Assembly (NCBI GenBank): GCA_947494925.1
Contig: CANLWS010000001.1
Span: forward strand, 496,001-560,000
Direction of reading: 5' to 3'
From: an uncultured Alteromonadaceae bacterium
GTDB taxonomy: Bacteria; Pseudomonadota; Gammaproteobacteria; Enterobacterales; Alteromonadaceae
Length of the DNA: 64,000 nucleotides
Positions 58,222 to 64,000 of the stretch are shown piece by piece. The stretch's first letter is position 1. Each line of letters opens with the position of its first letter. Position numbers and translations under genes: made by a program. Under the pieces are notes generated by a model, which was not told the DNA's origin, ran no database searches, and was given only the letters and a program-made list of their open reading frames with translations.

Positions 58222-61200
58222 ATGGACTATGCCGAGCTTTTCTGTCAATCCAACTTCTCTTTTTTGTGTGGTGCTTCGCACCCACAGGAACTGGTTAATC
58301 AAGCCCACTTTTTAGGTTATCAGGCATTAGCAATTACCGATGAATGTTCGGTCGCAGGGGTTGTAAGAGCCTATACGGAAATTAAAGAGCACAAGCTCAA
58401 CCTCAAGTTGATCGTGGGCAGCCTTTTCCAACTGAATGATGAACTGCGTATTGTTTTGCTTTGCCCTAACCGCCAGGCTTATGCCGAGCTGTGCCGCATT
58501 ATCACCAACGCCAGACGCCGCTCCCCTAAAGGAGAGTATTGCCTGCAGGAATGGGATTTAAAAACCGCCCGGGAATGCCTGGCAATATGGGTGCCTAAGG
58601 GTAAAAAGCAGCAGGACGCATTCTGGGCAGAATGGTTAACAAAACATTATCCAGGTCGATTATGGATCGGTTGTCCTCGAATCCTGACAGCCAACGAAAC
58701 CGAGTATTTACAACATTGCGAATGGTTAAGCCAGCTTTATGACCTGCCCATTACGGCTTGTGGTGCTGTGTTAATGCATCAATCCGGTCGACAAGCATTA
58801 CAACATGTCTTGAGCGCAATAAAACAAGGCACCACAGTCGCCAAGTTAGGCCGAGCTTTATTATCGAATGCAGAACGGTCTTTGCGTCCAATAAACAAGC
58901 TAACTAAATTGTACAAAAGGGAGTGGTTACAAGAATCACTTAACATCGCCAGGCGCTGTCGCTTTGACATGAGCGAGCTCCGTTATGAATACCCTGCTGA
59001 ACTTATCCCGCAGGGTAAAACGCCACAACAACATCTGCGGGATTTAGTTGAAACAGGCATTAAAAAACGCTTCCCGGAAGGCGTAAAACAACCCGTTAGG
59101 GAAATTATCGAAAAAGAGCTTAGCCTGATTGCCGAACAACAATACGAATATTTCTTTCTGACGATTCACGACATAGTCCAATTTGCTCAGCAACGGAAAA
59201 TCTTATATCAAGGACGCGGTTCCGCTGCCAACTCAGTGGTCTGTTATTGTCTGGAAATCACGGCTGTTGACCCCAGACAAATTAACGTTTTGTTTGAACG
59301 TTTCATTTCCAAAGAACGCGACGAGCCACCGGATATTGACGTTGACTTTGAACATCAACGTCGTGAAGAGGTGATCCAGTATATCTATCAAAAATATGGT
59401 CGTGAGCGCACAGCTATCGCTGCAACCGTCAGCTCATATCGATTCAAAAGTGCCTTACGCGAAGTGGGTAAAGCACTGGGTATCAATGAAACTCAACTGG
59501 ACTTTTTCATCAAAAATATTAATCGCAGGGATAGCGGTCTCAACTGGCAAGCACAAATTGCCGAGTTAGGTATTGACCCGGCATCGGGAAAAAGCCGTCA
59601 GTTTATAGCACTGGTTACTGAAATCATGGGGTTTCCCCGCCACCTTTCTCAGCATGTAGGGGGCTTTATAATTTCTGCCGGACCTCTCTACCAACTGGTC
59701 CCTGTAGAAAATGCGGCAATGCAAGACCGCAGCGTCATTCAATGGGACAAAGATGACTTGGAGAGTCTGGGGCTGTTAAAAGTCGATGTGTTGGCACTAG
59801 GAATGTTAACCGCGATACGTAAAGCCTTTGCGTCGGTCAAACAACACTATCAACGTGATCTGAGCATTGCCCAGATCACCAGAATGGAAGATGATCCGGC
59901 TGTATACAATATGATCCAACGAGCCGACACTGTAGGTGTTTTCCAAATCGAATCCCGGGCCCAGATGAGCATGCTGCCCAGGCTCAAACCACGCAACTAT
60001 TACGACCTTGTGATCCAGATTGCCATAGTCAGACCTGGACCGATTCAAGGTGACATGGTTCATCCCTTTCTGAAACGTCGAGATGGGAAAGAACCGATTT
60101 CTTATCCTTCTCAGGAAGTCGAAGGCGTCTTAAGCCGTACCATGGGTGTCCCTATCTTTCAGGAGCAGGTTATTCAACTTGCCATGGTAGCTGCTGGTTT
60201 TAGTGGGGGAGAAGCCGATCAACTACGCCGCGCTATGGCCAGCTGGAAAAAGAATGGCCAACTCATGCAGTTCCAGCACAAATTGGTTAATGGCATGCTG
60301 AAGCGAGGATATAGTCAGGAATATGCCGAACGGATTTTTAATCAGATATGTGGCTTTGGTGAATACGGTTTTCCGGAATCCCATTCAGCGTCTTTTGCCG
60401 TACTGGCTTATGTATCATCCTGGCTTAAATACTATTATCCCCAGGCATTTTATACCGGCTTGCTGAATAGCTGGCCTATGGGATTTTACCCCCCCGCACA
60501 ACTTGTCCTGGATGCGAAACGCCATGATATTGAAGTTCTCCCTATCTGTATCAATAATTCTCAATATGATCATATTATTGAACCAGGTAAAAAAGACTTG
60601 GCTATTCGTTTGGGCCTTAGAATGGTTAAAGGTTTATCAGAGGAAGCTGCAAACATAACAGTCAACAATCGCCCTCATAGTGGGTATCAAAATGTCGTAC
60701 AGATCAAACAGCTAGGTATTAATCGCGATCAACTTGAGGCGTTGGCCAGTGCTGATGCCTTAAAGGTTTTAACCAATAATCGCTATTCTGCGCGGTGGGC
60801 ATTAATGGAGTCAGAATCTGAATTACCACTCTTAAAAGAACAGGAACAAGTATTCTCTTTTAACACCAAACCATCAGATATTGAAAACATGTTAGAAGAT
60901 TATGCTGCCACTAGTTTGTCATTGGACAAACATCCTATTCAACTTCTGAGGGAAGCAGGGTTGTTATCCAGATACACACCAGCCAATCGTTTGTTTGAAA
61001 AAGCGCATAAATCGGTTGTCTCTGTAGTGGGTGTAGTTATTGGCCGACAGGCGCCTGGCACTGCCGCCGGAGTCACTTTCATGACACTGGAGGATGACAC
61101 AGGAAACAGCAATGTTGTGGTATGGATTGCGACGGCCAGAGCTCAGAAACAAGCGTTCTTGAAATCGAAAATAGTCAAAGTCAGCGGTATTCTGGAACGT

Positions 61201-61296
61201 GGAGACGGCGATGTCACACATATCATCGCCGGTAAAATAGTCGATCTCAGTCATTTACTTGAAGAGCTCAACACCACGTCCAGAGATTTTCATTAA
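58222..61296 (+). CDS. dnaE2: Error-prone DNA polymerase DnaE2 (ImuC)
   Basis: 1024 residues, the normal length. The PHP domain (1 to about 210) has a variant histidine pattern, starting DYAELFCQSNFSFLCGASHP; the polymerase core has GRGSAANSVV at 331-340 and the catalytic acids in PDIDVDF at 370-376 (Asp371, Asp373, Asp375). Late segments carry helix-hairpin-helix and an OB fold (about 930-1000). It performs SOS-induced mutagenic bypass with ImuA and ImuB. It begins 27 bp after imuB and is probably in the same transcript. Its end overlaps the thioesterase gene by 4 bp. Confidence 0.96.
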   Translation: MDYAELFCQSNFSFLCGASHPQELVNQAHFLGYQALAITDECSVAGVVRAYTEIKEHKLNLKLIVGSLFQLNDELRIVLLCPNRQAYAELCRIITNARRRSPKGEYCLQEWDLKTARECLAIWVPKGKKQQDAFWAEWLTKHYPGRLWIGCPRILTANETEYLQHCEWLSQLYDLPITACGAVLMHQSGRQALQHVLSAIKQGTTVAKLGRALLSNAERSLRPINKLTKLYKREWLQESLNIARRCRFDMSELRYEYPAELIPQGKTPQQHLRDLVETGIKKRFPEGVKQPVREIIEKELSLIAEQQYEYFFLTIHDIVQFAQQRKILYQGRGSAANSVVCYCLEITAVDPRQINVLFERFISKERDEPPDIDVDFEHQRREEVIQYIYQKYGRERTAIAATVSSYRFKSALREVGKALGINETQLDFFIKNINRRDSGLNWQAQIAELGIDPASGKSRQFIALVTEIMGFPRHLSQHVGGFIISAGPLYQLVPVENAAMQDRSVIQWDKDDLESLGLLKVDVLALGMLTAIRKAFASVKQHYQRDLSIAQITRMEDDPAVYNMIQRADTVGVFQIESRAQMSMLPRLKPRNYYDLVIQIAIVRPGPIQGDMVHPFLKRRDGKEPISYPSQEVEGVLSRTMGVPIFQEQVIQLAMVAAGFSGGEADQLRRAMASWKKNGQLMQFQHKLVNGMLKRGYSQEYAERIFNQICGFGEYGFPESHSASFAVLAYVSSWLKYYYPQAFYTGLLNSWPMGFYPPAQLVLDAKRHDIEVLPICINNSQYDHIIEPGKKDLAIRLGLRMVKGLSEEAANITVNNRPHSGYQNVVQIKQLGINRDQLEALASADALKVLTNNRYSARWALMESESELPLLKEQEQVFSFNTKPSDIENMLEDYAATSLSLDKHPIQLLREAGLLSRYTPANRLFEKAHKSVVSVVGVVIGRQAPGTAAGVTFMTLEDDTGNSNVVVWIATARAQKQAFLKSKIVKVSGILERGDGDVTHIIAGKIVDLSHLLEELNTTSRDFH

Positions 61297-61697
61297 AGAC
61301 TGATTTCTTCCAAGGCGGAACGAATCGACAACGGAATAGGAGTAGCTTTACTCGTTACCCTATCCACAAAGACATGAACAAAGTCTCCGTATGCCACTGT
61401 GTTATCTTCACCTGTCTTGAAAACCCCGACCGAATAAGTAACTGAGCTGGTACCCAACTTTTTGACCGCCATACCTACCTCAATCTGTTCAGGGTAAGAA
61501 ATCGGTGCAAGATAATGGCATTGGGAATTAACCACAAAAGCAACAATGTCTGAACGATGTATATCCAGTCCTCCTTGTTCAATCAGAAATCGATTCACTG
61601 CACTATCAAAGTAAGAATAATAGACAACGTTATTCACATGCCCATAAGTATCGTTGTCGTTCCAACGCGTAGTGACGGGATAAAAACACTTATACAT
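61293..61697 (-). CDS. Hotdog-fold acyl-CoA thioesterase (4HBT type)
   Basis: 134 residues from ATG 61697. YPVTTRWNDNDTYGHVNNVVYYSYFD is the diagnostic 4-hydroxybenzoyl-CoA thioesterase motif with the catalytic Asp. It hydrolyses acyl-CoA thioesters, substrate unknown. An upstream start would overlap the alcohol dehydrogenase gene and add basic residues not seen in homologues. Convergent with dnaE2 by four bases. It follows the alcohol dehydrogenase gene by 37 bp on the same strand. Confidence 0.88.
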   Translation of the reverse strand: MYKCFYPVTTRWNDNDTYGHVNNVVYYSYFDSAVNRFLIEQGGLDIHRSDIVAFVVNSQCHYLAPISYPEQIEVGMAVKKLGTSSVTYSVGVFKTGEDNTVAYGDFVHVFVDRVTSKATPIPLSIRSALEEISL

Positions 61698-61734
61698 AAC
61701 CCTAGAAATAAGCTGATTACTCAATGTTCTGCTC

Positions 61735-62898
61735 CTAGAAAGCTTTTTGATAGATGTTGAGAGCTTGAGCTTCATTCATCTCACGAGGGTTATTAATCAA
61801 TAGTCTTTGTTGCAACATCGCATCCCTTGCCAGCATTGGTAGACTTTCTTGAGTAACATCGCAATCGCGTAATTGAGTCGGCAAATTCAAATCCACGATC
61901 AAGTCAGTAATCCAGGAAATAAGTTGTTCAGCAGCAAGCTTCTCGTCTCCAGCAGGGCATTGGTCTCCCATTACGTAATAGGCAATTTCAGCATAAAGCG
62001 CTCGACAATTCTCCAGGTTAAACCTCATAACATGCGGAAGTACCAACGAATTGCTTAAGCCATGGGGAATATGAAAGTGTCCACCTAAGGGATAAGCTAA
62101 AGCGTGCACTGCAGCCACAGGTGCATTAGCAAATGCCTGTCCGGCGAGGCACGCACCAAGCAACATATTTTCTCTGGCATCGATATCATTGCCATTATGA
62201 ACAGCTATTCTTATATTATTAGACAAAAGCTGCAGCGCTTTAATAGCAAACATATCAGAAATGTGGTTCTTCTTGATTTTGCTGGTATAGGCTTCTATTG
62301 CATGTACCATCGCATCAATGCCCGTCGCTGCAGTTATATGCCCAGGCAGACCTAGCGTCAGATTTGCATCAAGAATTGCAACATCAGATTGAAGAATGGG
62401 AGAGACAATGCCAGCTTTCGTTGTTTCACCCGTAGTGACAATAGATATGGGGGTTACTTCAGATCCTGTCCCAGATGTCGTTGGCACTAAGATAAGTGGA
62501 AGACGAGCTCCTTTAATCTGATCTACACCGTAACATTGCTCTAAACTAATATTACAATCTGGGTGCGCTAAAACAGATATCACTTTAGCGACGTCCATAG
62601 GACTACCACCGCCAAACCCAATCACTAAATCAACACCAGCAGACTTCGCGAAAGAACTTGCTTCATTCACTGTTTCAGCGGAAGGGTCAGCATCAATATT
62701 ATCAAATATAAGGTACGGCAAATCATTATCATCGAAACCCCCAACCATCTGATCAATCAACCCAGCAGAGACAATACCTTTGTCAGTGACTATCAGTACT
62801 TTCTTAGCTACAAATTCGGTGCAGATAGCAGAAAGGTTCCTTGAAATACCCCTTTCAGCAACAATTTTTTTCGTAGTAGAAAAACTTAGTGAGTGCAT
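61735..62898 (-). CDS. Iron-containing alcohol dehydrogenase
   Basis: 387 residues from ATG 62898, preceded by GGGG at a good distance; ATG 62910 is a weaker alternative. The NAD region reads FGGGSPMDVAK, followed by PTTSGTGSEVT, and the iron ligands lie in the family pattern ATGIDAMVHAIEAYTSK, AAVHALAYPLGGHFHIPHG. It oxidises an alcohol or hydroxy acid; the substrate is unknown. A thioesterase and a GntP permease on the same strand suggest a small hydroxy-acid pathway, which is inference. Confidence 0.9.
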   Translation of the reverse strand: MHSLSFSTTKKIVAERGISRNLSAICTEFVAKKVLIVTDKGIVSAGLIDQMVGGFDDNDLPYLIFDNIDADPSAETVNEASSFAKSAGVDLVIGFGGGSPMDVAKVISVLAHPDCNISLEQCYGVDQIKGARLPLILVPTTSGTGSEVTPISIVTTGETTKAGIVSPILQSDVAILDANLTLGLPGHITAATGIDAMVHAIEAYTSKIKKNHISDMFAIKALQLLSNNIRIAVHNGNDIDARENMLLGACLAGQAFANAPVAAVHALAYPLGGHFHIPHGLSNSLVLPHVMRFNLENCRALYAEIAYYVMGDQCPAGDEKLAAEQLISWITDLIVDLNLPTQLRDCDVTQESLPMLARDAMLQQRLLINNPREMNEAQALNIYQKAF

Positions 62899-62982
62899 TG
62901 TCGACCCCATTAAACTGAATTGCAGACTGATACTTTGGCAGTTCGAAAGCTGGATGTATATCTATTTACAAAAATCTGCACA

Positions 62983-64000
62983 CTACAAAATGATGCTCAA
63001 TATTGCCGCAATTAAAAAAGCAATTAAGCCTAGTAATGTTTCCATTACTGTCCAGGTTTTCAATGTTGTTTTTTCATCCATTCCAAACAACCTGCTGACC
63101 AACCAGAAACCAGAATCATTGAAGTGAGATAGAACCGTTGACCCGCCCGCTATGGCTATTACGATAAAACACAAATCCAATTCAGATAATCCCGCAGTTG
63201 CAGCAACCATGGGAGCGATAAGCGCAGCTGTCGTTGTCAACGCGACTGTTGCAGAACCTTGTGCCACACGCAAACAGGTTGCGATGATAAAAGCAGCGAG
63301 TATGACAGGCATTCCAGTGTCAGAAAACAGACCTGCCAAAGCATCACCAATACCACTGGCACGCAGTACACCTCCTAACATTCCCCCTGCCCCAGTGACC
63401 ATAATAACTGCGCAAATCGGGCCTAATGAATCACCGCACAATTTTTCAAGTTTTTTCATTCCCTGTGCCTTGGCGAAGACAGCCAGACAGACTGATAGTG
63501 TTATGAGTAACGCTATTGGTGTTTTACCGATCATCTTCAGAAATGATAACAACGCACCAGAGCTTTCTATCACATCAGCTCGTTGTAAAGTACTAATTCC
63601 TGTATCCAGAAAAATAAGAAACATTGGTAGTAATAAGATACCAATGACCGTGCTAAATGCTGGCGGTGTTACTTCTGTGTGGTTTGCATTTAATGCAAAT
63701 AGTGAATTAGAAAACTTAATTTTAAAGTTACGGCCACAATACAAACCAAATAGATAAGCACCTAAGTACCAGGTTGGAATGGCTATGATAAAACCTACGA
63801 ACAACAACAAGCCGATATCAGCGCCAATAAATTGCGCTCCTGCCACAGGACCCGGATGAGGAGGGACAAAAGCATGCATGACTGCAAATGCGCCGGCTGC
63901 TGGTAAAGCATAGGTAATTAATGAACCACCGAATCGCCTTGCAACGCTGAAAATAACTGGCATCATCACAACTAAACCAGCATCAAAGAATACGGGTATC
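62983..64000 (-). CDS. GntP family gluconate/hydroxy-acid permease, N-terminus beyond the window
   Basis: At least 338 residues are visible, and the reading frame is open to the right edge, with IPVFFDAGLVVMMPVIFSVARR in front of the rest, so the start lies outside. Many membrane helices and the GntP motifs PHPGPVAGA and SHFNDSGFW are present. These permeases import gluconate or related hydroxy acids with protons. It is 85 bp from the alcohol dehydrogenase gene on the same strand, probably one operon. Confidence 0.92.
   Translation of the reverse strand, partial: IPVFFDAGLVVMMPVIFSVARRFGGSLITYALPAAGAFAVMHAFVPPHPGPVAGAQFIGADIGLLLFVGFIIAIPTWYLGAYLFGLYCGRNFKIKFSNSLFALNANHTEVTPPAFSTVIGILLLPMFLIFLDTGISTLQRADVIESSGALLSFLKMIGKTPIALLITLSVCLAVFAKAQGMKKLEKLCGDSLGPICAVIMVTGAGGMLGGVLRASGIGDALAGLFSDTGMPVILAAFIIATCLRVAQGSATVALTTTAALIAPMVAATAGLSELDLCFIVIAIAGGSTVLSHFNDSGFWLVSRLFGMDEKTTLKTWTVMETLLGLIAFLIAAILSIIL

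Noticed and set aside
61698-61775. Longer N-terminus of the thioesterase overlapping the alcohol dehydrogenase gene
   Set aside because: The extra residues are basic and low in complexity, lie inside the neighbouring coding end, and precede the family's usual start MYKCFYPV.

Overview
The window reads as chromosomal DNA of a marine gammaproteobacterium of the Alteromonadales, most likely Alteromonadaceae (Alteromonas/Glaciecola/Paraglaciecola/Aliiglaciecola type). The evidence is the set and order of housekeeping genes (rpoZ-spoT-ridA-trmH, hemCDXY, ubiC-ubiA, glpG-glpE, kbl-tdh, waaA with a Kdo kinase, rpmB-rpmG-mutM, radC-coaBC-slmA), moderate to low G+C, SlmA nucleoid occlusion, a dedicated Kdo kinase and several c-di-GMP proteins. 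Species cannot be fixed by reading alone. Genus-level placement is inference.

Layout. 1-3754 (minus): gmk, rpoZ, spoT, ridA and the start of trmH, with a terminator and a good promoter between rpoZ and spoT. 3839-5892 (plus): cyaY, a carboxylesterase, a periplasmic YHS protein and a DUF2914 protein. 5950-9970: the tightly overlapped hemC-hemD-hemX-hemY operon. 10.0-14.6 kb is the one clearly accessory stretch. It holds a TetR gene behind three TGTA/TACA dyads, a tRNA-Arg(CCG), a decayed tRNA-Arg copy split by a four-hairpin element, and a two-gene membrane module (RipA-like protein plus ankyrin/4-TM/GTVWE-domain protein). 14.6-26.2 kb: secreted M1 aminopeptidase, cytochrome c5, a GAF-GAF-GGDEF-EAL protein, Rep helicase, UbiK, an HxlR regulator with paired operators, and a chemoreceptor. 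26.2-31.7 kb: ubiC-ubiA, a FliL-like protein, glpG-glpE, kbl-tdh. 31.9-36.1 kb: a phosphate-binding-protein-like / porin / GGDEF-EAL operon.

36.3-46.5 kb is a cell-surface region: waaA, heptosyltransferase, kdkA, GT25, Wzi-like outer membrane protein, a GT9 protein and a GT2 protein, interleaved with coaD, mutM and the L28/L33 ribosomal genes. An amber-interrupted small ORF lies in front of the Wzi gene. 46.6-49.4 kb: radC, coaBC, slmA, without dut in its common place. 49.4-55.9 kb: M28 lipoprotein peptidase, TetR, DUF1820, DUF885 peptidase, DoxX and EVE proteins. 56.06-61.3 kb: a complete imuA-imuB-dnaE2 mutagenesis cassette under a 42-bp perfect palindrome centred on a LexA box. The window ends with a thioesterase, an iron alcohol dehydrogenase and a truncated GntP permease.

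The best candidate for an undescribed system is the RipA-like/ankyrin membrane module at 11665-14006. The most unusual DNA structures are the split tRNA remnant next to it and the LexA palindrome that ends one base before the imuA start codon.
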